This document shows positions 35,241 to 45,400 of a stretch of 59,989 nucleotides of DNA, in pieces. A program made the position numbers and the translations under genes. The stretch is from Planctomycetaceae bacterium (GTDB taxonomy: Bacteria; Planctomycetota; Planctomycetia; Pirellulales; Pirellulaceae). How positions within the stretch are numbered: position 1 is the first letter of the stretch; each line of letters begins with the position of its first letter. Location: positions 1 to 59,989 of the forward strand of contig JAEUIQ010000088.1 of the NCBI GenBank assembly GCA_016794985.1, in the 5' to 3' direction. Under the pieces are notes generated by a model, which saw only the letters and a list, made by a program, of their open reading frames with translations, was not told the origin of the DNA and ran no database searches.

Positions 35241-38200
35241 TTCTTGGGAAATCGATCTTGCAGCGCCATGACTTCGTATTGAAGTTGCTGGTCTGCTTCC
35301 ATGGCCAACACGGCAGCTTCCGCAGCCTGCAATGTCGTGATACACGAGATTCCCAGTTGCACCGCACTGGCGCGAATCTTCCCTTCGTCCGTGCGACCAC
35401 CTTTGCCCATCGGCGTGTTGATAATCAAATCAACCTCGCGATTCTTGAGGTGATCAATAAGATTCGGTTGACCCTCGGCCAATTTCTTGACTCGAGCCAC
35501 CGAGATCCCCGCAGCTTCCAAGGCCAAGGCCGTCCCGGTCGTGGCCATCAGCTTGAAACCCAATTGTTCCAGCTTCTGGGCAATCGGCACAATTCGGGTC
35601 TTGTGCCGCGAGCTTACTGAAATGAATATCGTCCCGGTGGTCGGCAAAACGACACCGGCCGCCAATTGGCTTTTGGCAAATGCAATCGAAAATCGGTCGC
35701 TGGTCCCCATCACTTCGCCCGTCGATTTCATTTCGGGGCCAAGCACAATGTCGACACCAGCAAACTTGCGGAACGGGAACACGCTTTCCTTGACAGAAAC
35801 GTGTTTGGGCGTGGGGAGATCAGTGATTCCTTGCTCACGAAGGGTCATTCCGGCCATCACCTTCGTCGCAATCTTCGCAACCGGGACACCACATGCCTTG
35901 GCCACAAACGGCACCGTGCGACTCGCACGCGGATTCACTTCCAAGACAAACAAAGTCGGAACGCCATCGATCGACTTGATGGCGTACTGCACGTTCATCA
36001 AGCCCCGAACCTGAAGTTCCAACGCCATTCGCTTGGTGGCCGTACGAATCTCATCGATCACCATGGCGGGCAAGCTGTAGGGCGGAATGGAGCACGCGGA
36101 ATCGCCGGAATGTACCCCAGCTTCTTCAATATGTTCCATGACCCCGGCAATGACAGCCTCTTGGCCATCGGCCAAACAATCCACATCGACCTCAATGGCG
36201 TCCTCCAAGAACTGGTCGATCAAAACGGGCTGTCCTTGAGCAACCACAAACGCCGCTGCGACAAACTTCTGAAACTGTTGATCATCGTAACAGATCTCCA
36301 TGGCTCGTCCGCCCAATACAAAGCTCGGGCGTACCAACACGGGATAGCCAATTTGTTTGACAATCGCTTCGGCCTCATCCATCTTCCGAGCAATGCCATT
36401 GGCCGGTTGCCGAAGGCCCAACTGCACCAAAAGCTTCTGAAACTTTTCTCGATCTTCGGTCGCTTCGATTGTTTCGACCGAGGTACCAATGATCGGCACG
36501 CCAGCCTCTTTCAAGGCTCGCGCCAAATTCAGCGGCGTTTGACCGCCCAATTGCACAATCAATCCATCGGGCTGGATCTGGTCACAGATGTTCAAAACGT
36601 CTTCCGTGGTCAGCGGTTCGAAGAACAATAAATCGCTCGTGTCGTAGTCCGTCGACACCGTCTCGGGATTGCTGTTGACCATCACGCTCTGGACGCCCAT
36701 TTCCCTCAAGGCGAAACTAGCATGGCAACAGCAATAATCGAACTCGATTCCTTGTCCAATCCGATTCGGCCCGCCACCCAAGATCACAATTCGTCGTCGA
36801 CCGTCGGGCTTTGACGGCGCTTCGTTTTCTTCTTCGTAGCAGCTGTAGTAATAAGGGGTCTGAGCTTGAAACTCGCCCGAACACGTATCGACTGACTTGT
36901 AAATGGCCACCACACCCAAAGATTTGCGATATTGGCGAACATCCATCTCGCCACACCCCAGCATCTCAGCCAATTGCCGATCACTGAACCCCGCTTGTTT
37001 GACCGTTCGCAAGAAATCGGCGTCCAACCGAGCTAGACTTCCCACTCGACGAATCTGATTTTCGATGTCGACCAAATCGGCTAATTGACGCAAGAACCAA
37101 GGATCAATCTTGCTCATTTCATGGATGTCGTGCAAGCTGAACCCGGCCAACATGGCATACCGCAGGTACCAAACACGCTGATCGTTGGGAACCGACAACT
37201 TGCTGCGAATCTCGTCCTTGGTCGGTCGCGGTCCATGGTACCAGAGGTCCTGCTTGTCGCACCCAAAGCCAAACGACCCCACTTCCAATCCACGCAGGGC
37301 TTTTTGGAATGACTCCTTGAAAGTGCGGCCAATTGCCATTGTCTCACCGACGCTCTTCATTTGCGTCATGAGGGTCGGATCCGCTTCCGGGAATTTCTCG
37401 AACGCAAAACGCGGGACCTTGGTCACGACATAGTCGATGCAAGGTTCAAAGCAAGCCTTTGTTTTTTGGGTGATGTCGTTACGCAGTTCCCATAAGCGAT
37501 ACCCGACCGCTAACTTCGCCGCGATCTTGGCAATCGGAAACCCAGTGGCCTTGGACGCCAGAGCACTGGAGCGACTTACCCGTGGGTTCATTTCGATAAC
37601 GATCATCCGATCATTCTGCGGATTGGTCGCAAATTGAATGTTTGATCCACCCGTTTCCACTCCAATTTCGCGAATAACCGCCAAGGATGCATCGCGCATC
37701 CGCTGGTACTCTTTGTCCGTCAACGTCTGAGCCGGTGCGACCGTAATCGAATCGCCCGTATGCACACCCATTGGATCAAAATTTTCAATCGAGCAAATGA
37801 TCACGACGTTGTCGTCCACGTCGCGCATCACTTCCATCTCGTATTCTTTCCAGCCGATGATCGATTCTTCGATCAAGACTTCCGTCACAGGCGACTGATC
37901 CAAACCCCGCTGGACCAGGACGTCAAATTCGTCCCGATTGTAGGCAATCGCGGAACCGCTACCTCCCATCGTAAAGCTGGGCCGAACGACACAGGGCAAG
38001 CCCACGTCTTGCAGGACTTTCCGAGCATGATTCAGATCGCGCACCGTTTCGCCGCGGCAAACATCCAGCCCGATTTTCTCCATCGCCTGCTTGAACAATT
38101 CCCGCTCTTCCGCCTTACGAATGACCTGCGGATTCGCACCGATCATTTGAACGCCATATTTTTTAAGCACCCCATGCTTGTCCAAATCCATGGCCAAGTT

Positions 38201-38488
38201 CAATGCGGTTTGCCCCCCCAGCGTCGGCAGCACGGCGCACGGACGTTCGCGATCGATGATTCGCTCAACGACCTGCCAAACCAGCGGCTCGATGTAAGTC
38301 CGATCGGCAATCCCAGGATCCGTCATAATCGTCGCCGGATTCGAGTTGACCAAAACGATCTCGTACCCCTCTTCGCGCAAGGCCTTGCAGGCTTGAGTTC
38401 CCGAATAGTCAAATTCGCAAGCTTGGCCAATAACGATTGGGCCAGATCCGATCAGTAGAATCTTCTTGAGGTCTTCGCGACGCGGCAC
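35237..38488 (-). CDS. carB: Carbamoyl-phosphate synthase large subunit
   Basis: The 1083-residue synthetase subunit makes carbamoyl phosphate from bicarbonate, ammonia (from CarA) and two ATP, feeding pyrimidine and arginine synthesis. The protein has the expected internal duplication: two ATP-grasp halves that start KKILLIGSGPIVIGQACEFD and RIVILGGGPNRIGQGIEFDY, each with an E-M-N-P-R-x-S-R or E-V-N-P-R-A-S-R metal/ATP block. The last approximately 140 residues form the MGS-like allosteric domain (MATTGTALALEAAGISVARV). Length is normal. carA is not adjacent, so the two subunit genes are separated here. It is divergent from hpt. Confidence 0.96.
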   Translation of the reverse strand: MPRREDLKKILLIGSGPIVIGQACEFDYSGTQACKALREEGYEIVLVNSNPATIMTDPGIADRTYIEPLVWQVVERIIDRERPCAVLPTLGGQTALNLAMDLDKHGVLKKYGVQMIGANPQVIRKAEERELFKQAMEKIGLDVCRGETVRDLNHARKVLQDVGLPCVVRPSFTMGGSGSAIAYNRDEFDVLVQRGLDQSPVTEVLIEESIIGWKEYEMEVMRDVDDNVVIICSIENFDPMGVHTGDSITVAPAQTLTDKEYQRMRDASLAVIREIGVETGGSNIQFATNPQNDRMIVIEMNPRVSRSSALASKATGFPIAKIAAKLAVGYRLWELRNDITQKTKACFEPCIDYVVTKVPRFAFEKFPEADPTLMTQMKSVGETMAIGRTFKESFQKALRGLEVGSFGFGCDKQDLWYHGPRPTKDEIRSKLSVPNDQRVWYLRYAMLAGFSLHDIHEMSKIDPWFLRQLADLVDIENQIRRVGSLARLDADFLRTVKQAGFSDRQLAEMLGCGEMDVRQYRKSLGVVAIYKSVDTCSGEFQAQTPYYYSCYEEENEAPSKPDGRRRIVILGGGPNRIGQGIEFDYCCCHASFALREMGVQSVMVNSNPETVSTDYDTSDLLFFEPLTTEDVLNICDQIQPDGLIVQLGGQTPLNLARALKEAGVPIIGTSVETIEATEDREKFQKLLVQLGLRQPANGIARKMDEAEAIVKQIGYPVLVRPSFVLGGRAMEICYDDQQFQKFVAAAFVVAQGQPVLIDQFLEDAIEVDVDCLADGQEAVIAGVMEHIEEAGVHSGDSACSIPPYSLPAMVIDEIRTATKRMALELQVRGLMNVQYAIKSIDGVPTLFVLEVNPRASRTVPFVAKACGVPVAKIATKVMAGMTLREQGITDLPTPKHVSVKESVFPFRKFAGVDIVLGPEMKSTGEVMGTSDRFSIAFAKSQLAAGVVLPTTGTIFISVSSRHKTRIVPIAQKLEQLGFKLMATTGTALALEAAGISVARVKKLAEGQPNLIDHLKNREVDLIINTPMGKGGRTDEGKIRASAVQLGISCITTLQAAEAAVLAMEADQQLQYEVMALQDRFPKN

Positions 38489-38556
38489 CGTGATACCTTG
38501 TTCTGTTCAAAAGGCGAGCGGGTGGGAAAACGGTTGCCATCCTGAGCAGACCGCCA

Positions 38557-38603
38557 AAACTTTACTTTCGCTGGGACTCTCTTCACCCCAAAAAGTAAAA
38601 TTT
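38557..38603. promoter_or_regulatory. Inverted repeat in the carB/hpt divergent promoter region
   Basis: AAACTTTACTTT (38557-38568) and AAAGTAAAATTT (38592-38603) are complementary at 11 of 12 positions, with a 23-nt spacer. It lies 69 bp upstream of carB and about 120 bp upstream of hpt, and could be an operator or an RNA hairpin in the carB leader. The function is inferred from position only. Confidence 0.35.
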
Positions 38604-38725
38604 CCCAAGCGTACCATAGTTGGTCCTTTCCCTTCAATGGGCCAGAACCATCCTTGAGCAATCGCCTACTTTGCCCGTAAAATCTTAGCCGAATCACTCG
38701 CAGCCCTACCCGGACAGGATTTATT

Positions 38726-39274
38726 GTGAAAATACTTTTGAACGAACAACAGCTGGCCAACGGTGTGCGGCGTTTGGCTGCGGACGTGCGCGATACCTAC
38801 GGACATCAACCGCTGACCATTTTGGGTGTGATGACCGGCAGCGTGATGCTCTTGGCAGACTTGGTGAGAATTTTGGAAATGCCATTGCGAGTTGGCGTTG
38901 TCCAAGCCAGTAGTTATCGCGGTGGTATGAAGGCGGGTGAGCTGTTTGTCGACTCAAGACTCATGCCGGACATCGCCGGCCGTGATGTGTTGATCATCGA
39001 CGATATCTTCGACACGGGGCGAACGATGGTCAAACTGTGTGAATTGCTACATGGCATGAACCCGCGCAGCCTACGCACTGCCGTCTTGCTATTTAAGGAT
39101 GGCTGCCAAAAGGTGGATCTAAGGCCGGATTTTGTCACCTTCAATATTCCCAACGAGTTCGTCGTTGGCTACGGTTTGGATTACGAAGACGAATATCGAA
39201 ACTTGCCGTTTGTCGGCGTGTTGGAAGAGGAAGACCTGCTCAACCATCGTCAACGCCGCGAACAGGAGCGTTGA
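38726..39274 (+). CDS. hpt: Hypoxanthine phosphoribosyltransferase
   Basis: A 182-residue purine salvage enzyme that converts hypoxanthine (and usually guanine) with PRPP to IMP or GMP. The PRPP-binding motif is VLIIDDIFDTGRTM, and GVMTGSVMLLADLVR is the first phosphate loop. The late block FVVGYGLDYEDEYRNLPFVG is diagnostic for Hpt rather than other phosphoribosyltransferases. The start is a GTG at 38726 (read as MKILLNEQQL), with an AGGA about seven bases upstream. Only three bases separate its stop from the next gene on the same strand. Confidence 0.94.
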   Translation: MKILLNEQQLANGVRRLAADVRDTYGHQPLTILGVMTGSVMLLADLVRILEMPLRVGVVQASSYRGGMKAGELFVDSRLMPDIAGRDVLIIDDIFDTGRTMVKLCELLHGMNPRSLRTAVLLFKDGCQKVDLRPDFVTFNIPNEFVVGYGLDYEDEYRNLPFVGVLEEEDLLNHRQRREQER

Positions 39275-39277
39275 TCC

Positions 39278-40690
39278 TTGGCGCTGCGCTTGGAAGTCGC
39301 CCAGTGGATGACCGAATGGGTCAAGTCGGACCCAGGCCGAAAGCTGCTCTCCGAATTTCTGCCCGAACGTGACCTCGCCCATGCGGTCGTCCGCCTAAGA
39401 AAAAGTGGATTGGATCCCGAACAAGCATCCGCCATTGTAGAATTGCAAGAGCTGCGCCAACGAGCGCGCGCCAAGTTCGAACACGCCGATCAACTGTTCT
39501 TTACTCGCCGAGCCTACGAACAGTCCAGTGGCCAGAACATCGCGAATTGGAAACTCAAGGGTATCCAAACCCACTTCCCAAACGCTCCCGTTGTCATCCT
39601 CGATCTGTGCTGTGGCGTGGGCGGTGATCTGATCGAGTTTTCCCAGCACTATCCCTGTATTGGCATCGACCTCGATCCGGCTTTGGTTCATTTGGCAAGA
39701 ACGAACTTACAGCAGGTTCAAATGCGTTCGGAAACCTCGGCGGCTCCAGCTCCAAGTCTAGTTGTCTCCGCCAATGTTCTGTCGCTTCTGCCAGGCGATC
39801 CTGTCCAATCCGTTCGGCAAACTACTTCGTCAAAACCAGCGAACGGAACTATTTTGGCCGATTGGCTCCCGCGCTTGCCGGCCCAGGCCCGCGATTGGGC
39901 AGTTAGCCACAAACTCTTGCAACACCTCGTCGTTTGGCATTTGGATCCCGATCGACGCGACGACCAAGGCCGCCACTCCAATATGACGAAACTGTCTCCC
40001 AACGCAGAGTTTGTCGCTGAGTTAGCCAAATACTCCGGAATTGGAATCTTGAAGCTGGCTCCCAGTACCGATTTGGACCAGGCGTGGCGAGCCCTGGCAC
40101 ATTGGCAATGGGTCGGCACCGATCGTGAATGCAAACAGTTATTGGGTTGGTTCGGATTCGAACGGAGTTGGCCGCCCGCTCTCACCAGTGTGGCGGTCGC
40201 CAATCGCGACACTCAAGAGTGGATGTTCTGGCGCTCGCCTTCAACCACCCCCACAATCCCTTCGTCCCAAGCCGAGCCATTGCAATTCTTGCTGGAACCC
40301 CATCCGGCTTTCTATGCAGCAAAAATGACCAAGGCCTTCGCGTTCATGAACAATTGGTCCGAACTAGCGGGGTCCGGTTATTTCACCTCGGATCAAACGC
40401 GCGAGTCGGAAGACGATTTGTGCTCCACGTTTCAAGTCTTGGCGGTACTGCCGCTGCGTGCCGAGCGAATTCGCGAGTGGCTGACACAGAATCGCTTCGT
40501 TTTGTCTGAAATCAAATCCAGGACCGTTCCTGAAAAGGAATGGAAGCCCTTGCTGGGTTTAAGGAAACCGGCCAGCGAATTCTACGACTCGCAAAGTGTC
40601 TCGGCTCTCTTGTTTCCACAAAAAAAGAGCAGCGGCCAAGCAATCCGAGTCGCTTTTTGCCTCAGATGGAGTCCGTCTAAAAATCGATAA
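39278..40690 (+). CDS. Class I SAM methyltransferase with C-terminal THUMP-like domain
   Basis: A 470-residue protein. The SAM loop is VVILDLCCGVGGDLIEF, followed by the acidic strand CIGIDLDPALVHLAR; DLCCGxGGD is typical of the group with a THUMP-like C-terminal domain. The C-terminal end (from about 360) with VRxxFCLRWSP-type sequence would bind RNA, so an RNA base methyltransferase is likely but unproven. The N-terminal helical region (1-90) is part of the family. The start is a TTG at 39278, supported by AGGAG at 39264-39268. It is three bases behind hpt and probably translated from the same message. Confidence 0.75.
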   Translation: MALRLEVAQWMTEWVKSDPGRKLLSEFLPERDLAHAVVRLRKSGLDPEQASAIVELQELRQRARAKFEHADQLFFTRRAYEQSSGQNIANWKLKGIQTHFPNAPVVILDLCCGVGGDLIEFSQHYPCIGIDLDPALVHLARTNLQQVQMRSETSAAPAPSLVVSANVLSLLPGDPVQSVRQTTSSKPANGTILADWLPRLPAQARDWAVSHKLLQHLVVWHLDPDRRDDQGRHSNMTKLSPNAEFVAELAKYSGIGILKLAPSTDLDQAWRALAHWQWVGTDRECKQLLGWFGFERSWPPALTSVAVANRDTQEWMFWRSPSTTPTIPSSQAEPLQFLLEPHPAFYAAKMTKAFAFMNNWSELAGSGYFTSDQTRESEDDLCSTFQVLAVLPLRAERIREWLTQNRFVLSEIKSRTVPEKEWKPLLGLRKPASEFYDSQSVSALLFPQKKSSGQAIRVAFCLRWSPSKNR

Positions 40691-41025
40691 CTCGCGACCA
40701 AAGCCAATCCCTCGGTCAATCGCCATGAAGCCCTAGCAAATAAAGTTGGTACGTAATATCCTGAGTCGGTTGCGACAGCCGCTTGCGGCAACATTGTGTC
40801 GCGTTTTCTCTGGCGACGACAGGCCCGAACGGGCCGAGGAAACCCTTGCCAATGTGCGTAAGGACATTGGTTCGAGTAACGTCACGTCCAGAAAAGGCCT
40901 GATGGGTCGACACAAGTGCTGTGAGAAAGTGTTTAAATATCCTGCACAGCGTTGCGTTTGAGGGCGTTCGCCTCCTCGAACTTGCCATGATCGGCAACTC
41001 CAAGTGGTCCAGGACCAAATCCTCT
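40691..41025. other. Intergenic region containing a MITE-like repeat
   Basis: Apart from the hairpin element at 40786-40956 nothing gene-like is visible. A frame in phase with the downstream acyltransferase runs back to 40921, but its first codons lie inside the repeat, so they are probably not translated. Confidence 0.6.
40786..40956 (-). repeat. MITE-like hairpin repeat, copy E
   Basis: It is reversed relative to copy D. The left end CGGCAACATTGTG and right end GCACAGCGTTGCG are inverted. The hairpins are GGCCC-GAAC-GGGCC and CCAATG-TGCGTAAGGA-CATTGG, then a weakened GGCCTGATGGGTC. The middle stem is CCGGTG/CACCGG in copies A, B and D and CCAATG/CATTGG here, so two base pairs changed on both sides and pairing is kept. 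Confidence 0.75.
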
Positions 41026-41745
41026 ATGACAACTGCCGGAAATTCGCAACCGCCAACCAGCGTCGTCCCTAGTTCGCCGACCCGACCTTGGCATGCTCGC
41101 GTTTTTTACCGCGGCTGTCACATGTTTGCGTCGTTGTTGTTTGCCATGTACTTTCGGCTCCGTATCCATGGACGTGAACACCTCACGAAGGGCGGAATGC
41201 TGATCTGTTGCAATCATCAATCACACTTGGACCCGGTTCTGGTCGGTTTGGCATGCCGTGAGCCGATTACGTACCTGGCCCGCGATACTCTGTTCCAAGG
41301 CCTGTTCGCGAAGTTGATTACTTACCTTGGCGCAATCCCTATTCAACGAGACGGATTGGGACTTGCCGGTGTCAAACGGACCCTAGAACGGCTAAAGATT
41401 GGCGAAAAAGTCCTTATTTTTCCGGAAGGTACCCGCACTCCCGACGGCCAACTGCAAAGTCTTAAAGGCGGACTAGCACTAATCGCCAAACGTTCCAAAA
41501 CACCGATCTTGCCCATGGCGATCGCCGGAGCCTTCGACGCTTGGCCTCGCCGACAAAAATTGCCAGCCCCACAGACCGTGCAGATCGTGATCGGCCCAGT
41601 CATTCCAATCGAAGTTATTGACCAGCTCGACGATCAAGCATTGACGCAACTGCTGGAATCGGAAATTCGAAAGTGTTGGGAAGCCGCCAAATCCGCCCGC
41701 CAACATCGAATCGGAAGCAAAATTGAAGCGTCCGCCGCGGGCTAA
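41026..41745 (+). CDS. 1-acylglycerol-3-phosphate acyltransferase (PlsC family)
   Basis: A 239-residue membrane-associated acyltransferase that probably makes phosphatidic acid by acylating lysophosphatidic acid. The catalytic motif is NHQSHLDP (HxxxxD), and FPEGTRTPDG is the glycerol-phosphate-binding block. The N-terminal hydrophobic helix around GCHMFASLLFAMYFRL anchors the enzyme. Start choice is uncertain: ATG 41026 gives normal length, ATG 40987 adds 13 residues, and the open frame to 40921 reaches into a repeat element. It stands alone on the plus strand. Confidence 0.85.
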   Translation: MTTAGNSQPPTSVVPSSPTRPWHARVFYRGCHMFASLLFAMYFRLRIHGREHLTKGGMLICCNHQSHLDPVLVGLACREPITYLARDTLFQGLFAKLITYLGAIPIQRDGLGLAGVKRTLERLKIGEKVLIFPEGTRTPDGQLQSLKGGLALIAKRSKTPILPMAIAGAFDAWPRRQKLPAPQTVQIVIGPVIPIEVIDQLDDQALTQLLESEIRKCWEAAKSARQHRIGSKIEASAAG

Positions 41746-41917
41746 TGTATCTGTCAGGAAAACGTCGCCGCGGAATCTTGTTAGCGAACTTTCCGATCAA
41801 GGAACGTTGTTGGTTCGTACAATCTAGCTGCGGAAACAGGCCGTTGAACTGGCCCCATACCTGTTAGCGGACGGCGCGGTGCGAGCCGCCCATTTACTGA
41901 ATGATCTTGGAGAATAA

Positions 41918-42268
41918 CTACGATGAAGGTTGAACGCTCCAGAATCGTTCGGGCGGCAACTTCATATCGGTGATTTGGATTCCAAAATGTTCACCGGCGC
42001 GAACGGCAATACCATCCGCGATTGGTTCGCCATTCGCTTCCAACTCCAGTGGCGTTTCGAAGTGCTTTTCGAATTGCAGAATGGATCCTGGTCCAATATC
42101 GAGCAATTGCGAGATGGGTCTCCGCGTCGCTGCGATCGTGACACTTACGGTTACCGGCACTTTCAAGAGGCTGCGTGTAAACTCCGGCAACTGATCCATT
42201 TGCGAATCGGCCGCCGAGTCGCTCGATAGATTCGTGGAGTTCCCGGCGGTCTTGTTCATCGTGCTCAT
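41918..42268 (-). CDS. fliN: FliN-like flagellar motor switch protein
   Basis: A 116-residue protein whose C-terminal 80 residues form a FliN/FliM (SpoA) domain: LLKVPVTVSVTIAATRRPIS, QLLDIGPGSILQFEKH and a final VRAGEHFGIQIT. FliN sits in the flagellar C-ring and works with FliM and FliG in rotation and switching. The N-terminal 30 residues are Ser/Asn-rich and probably unstructured. No other flagellar gene is in the window. A SpoA-domain protein of a secretion system is an alternative, but no secretion genes are nearby either. Confidence 0.8.
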   Translation of the reverse strand: MSTMNKTAGNSTNLSSDSAADSQMDQLPEFTRSLLKVPVTVSVTIAATRRPISQLLDIGPGSILQFEKHFETPLELEANGEPIADGIAVRAGEHFGIQITDMKLPPERFWSVQPSS

Positions 42269-42476
42269 TCTTCAAACCGAATTCCGAACCTTCCCTCACC
42301 TGATTTATCGACATTCAATTGTCGCGAAATCGGGCGAAGCAAGGCTAATCATTGGCTCAAAGCGAGTCACAAGTTCAAATTATGGCAAGATTTTCCGTTT
42401 GGTTCGATTGTAACGCAAACCAAGAATTTCCCCGACCTATTTCCCGCCCCCAAATCGCCCCTTGGGCAAGCCTAAG

Positions 42477-45400
42477 CTAACCCACCCATTTCCTAGCCAC
42501 CTTTTCCAAATCCATGCGGCTGTTGGTTCCACGTCCAAAGAAACTGGTTTGAATCTCACCAATGGTTTGATTGATTTCAGATCGCTCCTTATCGGATAAT
42601 GTTCCTTCAGCGAGAATCTCTTTCAGCAACCCCAGGACGGTGAAGGCGTTTATTTCAGCTGGCAAATGGAACTGAGCCCGCTTCACGACCGGCTTTCTTC
42701 GCGAAACCATCACCGCCCCGACAACACCAACGGTCAAGATCCCTAATCCAAGGACACCGTACATGATCCGCTGGGTCCAATCGACACGCTGATAAACCGT
42801 CCCCAACTGGATTGTCTCGGAAGCTTCGACCAAATCCGCATCACGATATTGTTGGCGCCGCACACTGACCCCTTCGCCCTTGGGCTGCAGAAAAGAGAAC
42901 GTCTGCAAGCTGTGGCCTGGTTTCGCTTTCAACTCCAAAATCCAACTACGATCCGATGTAATGAGAATCTCGTTTGACTCGGGGTCAAAGCCCTTAGGTG
43001 CCACCTGTTGGTCATCCATCCTGGCCACTTCCAAATCTGGGAAGTTCAAATCCAAAATCTCTTTCAATTCCGGAACCAATCCTTTTGCCTTGCCCTGAAC
43101 TTCCAAAATCAACTTTCCCTCGGCGGCTTGCCGTTCATCGACGGTTTGCAATAGCTCCAGATCGGCAAACGGACGGGGAGGGGAATCTTTGGCGGAAGCG
43201 TCAACAACGACGGCTGCCGATTCAATAGGCAAGACGACAAATCCCGACGAGTCAACAAAGTCCAAATTGAGTTGAATTGGCGGCAATCGATCGATCTGTG
43301 GCCCGCGCGCCTTCAATAAGGCATAGGCATAAGCAGTTTCTCGCCAACCCTCTCGGTCCGCAGGACGTGATTTCATGCTCTTGGGTTCCTCGAACGTCAT
43401 CGAAATCACTTCGAAGTTCTCACTAAGCGCTTTGGTCGTCGATTCTTGAAACTTGTTGCGGTAGTCTTCATTCGGGCGACCGTAATTGAAGCTATACGGA
43501 GACTGGGTTTGATTCTGAACGTACTTCTCAAACCCACCCGATTCACGCTCCATATCTGTCGTATGCAATAACTTAAAGATCACTCCGAAAGGTTTTGAAT
43601 GCCCAATGACATCACTGCCATCTATTTCAGCGACTAGTTTGATTTCCGACGTCACGTCGTTGTAGTATTCAAACGATTTCTTGGCTTCCAACGCTCGCGG
43701 ATGGTCGCCGACGATCTCAAAACCGGCCTTCAGAAAACGATACTTGGCTTGCGGCTGAACAGTTCCCATTCGAGTGAACAATTGATTGGCGAAGCGGCCA
43801 AGATGCTCGTCAGCCGTCTTTCCCGGCAAGCTTTGTATCGCTTGCAAAATGAGAGGAAACTGCCCAGGTACTGGCTGGTTCTCGTGTGAGATCTGCCCCA
43901 AATCGGTCGCTCCCAAGGCCGCATAAAACCAATAGTCGTAGACATCGGTCGAATGTTGCCGTGCGTTCATGGTCGGCACCGCGGCTCGATACAGATCCGC
44001 CGCATGTTGAAACTGAGCAAACGTCGTCTGTCGTCGATCCGCGAACTCCGATGTTGGCTGAACCGTTTGACGATAAGCATTCTCATCAAACATCAATGTC
44101 GCTTCGGCCAACTGCAATCGCCAATCATCTTTATGTTTCTGCCGGGCGTTCTCCACAATCGACAAAGCGACCTGGTATCCACGCAAAACTTCCGCCTGAA
44201 TCTCCCGCTCTTTTCGCTTGGTCTTGTAGGCTTCTTGCACACGTACTTGTCGCCAAACACTAGCCAAGTTCCCCCGCATTGTGGTTGCCAAACTGGCGAC
44301 CGTTTCCGGTTTCAACGAGTCAATCTGTCCGAATACCGCAACAAAAGACTCCACTTGGAACACTTCCGCACTACTATGGCAGGTCGTAAATGCTTGTGCC
44401 AACAAGTCCTCTTCAATCGGTTCGATCGGCAAGGCTCGGATTCGTGTTACCCAGGCCGACAATTCTGCCAAATTCCGCTGCTGCCGAGAGCGTGAGAGCG
44501 GAATCCCACTCGCCTGCTGGTTGTACCCGTAAATGTACATGTACGGATTGAACATCCGTTGCTCGGAGTTCGGATCGTGGTTTGTCGTCCAGGCACGCAA
44601 GAAGTCGTGCACCAATTCGCGAGCCAAAACCGGCTGGCTTGGAGCCAACTTTTCAATTTGCGGAAATGCCTTCGCCTCTTCCTTCACCTTCAAATACAGT
44701 TTTGCCAACATGGCCGCAAGTTTCGGTTGTAACTCCGCGTGAATCAATGCGGTCCAAGCCGGGCTCGGCTGCAATTCCAAAAGATCGAGAACCGAAATCG
44801 GGGCGACTCCTTGAAAGTTTTGTCCACCAAATCTTGGGTCCGAACCATCCATATAAAAGAAGTTACCGTAGCGATCAAATTGCATCATCGAGTTCTGCCC
44901 AGAACTACTCGCGTAAGTTTCGGCAACCTGAGCTTCATTGAGCCAATGGACTGCCAAGATTGTCAACGTATCACGCCATTGCCCCGCAGTTTCACCTGCT
45001 GTTTTTACCAGCGCTTCCGCTGCCTTGTTCTGTAAAGATAAAAGTGTTTTCCGTCGTTCTGAATCCTGAATCGTCATCGGCAGTTCACTGGACGCCGCCA
45101 CGCCCAATTCCGATAACACTCGCACACCCCGTTCCAAGTTTGTCGTGAAGCTTTCGTCCAGCCACGCTTGCCCCAATTCCTTTTCGACCATTGTCGAAAG
45201 TTCCACAGTGCGACGCAGAACGGTCGTACGATCGGCGGGTTTCAAATCTGGTGCCGCCAATAATCTCTGGTGAACCAACCACGATTGCGTCAAAATCGCG
45301 GGCTTGTTGTCCTGGGCATATTTGGTTTCAAAGTATCGTGCCAAAAGCTTCAGACCCAACACCGAAATCGTCTCGTCGCTGGGCCAGCTTGGCAAAAACT

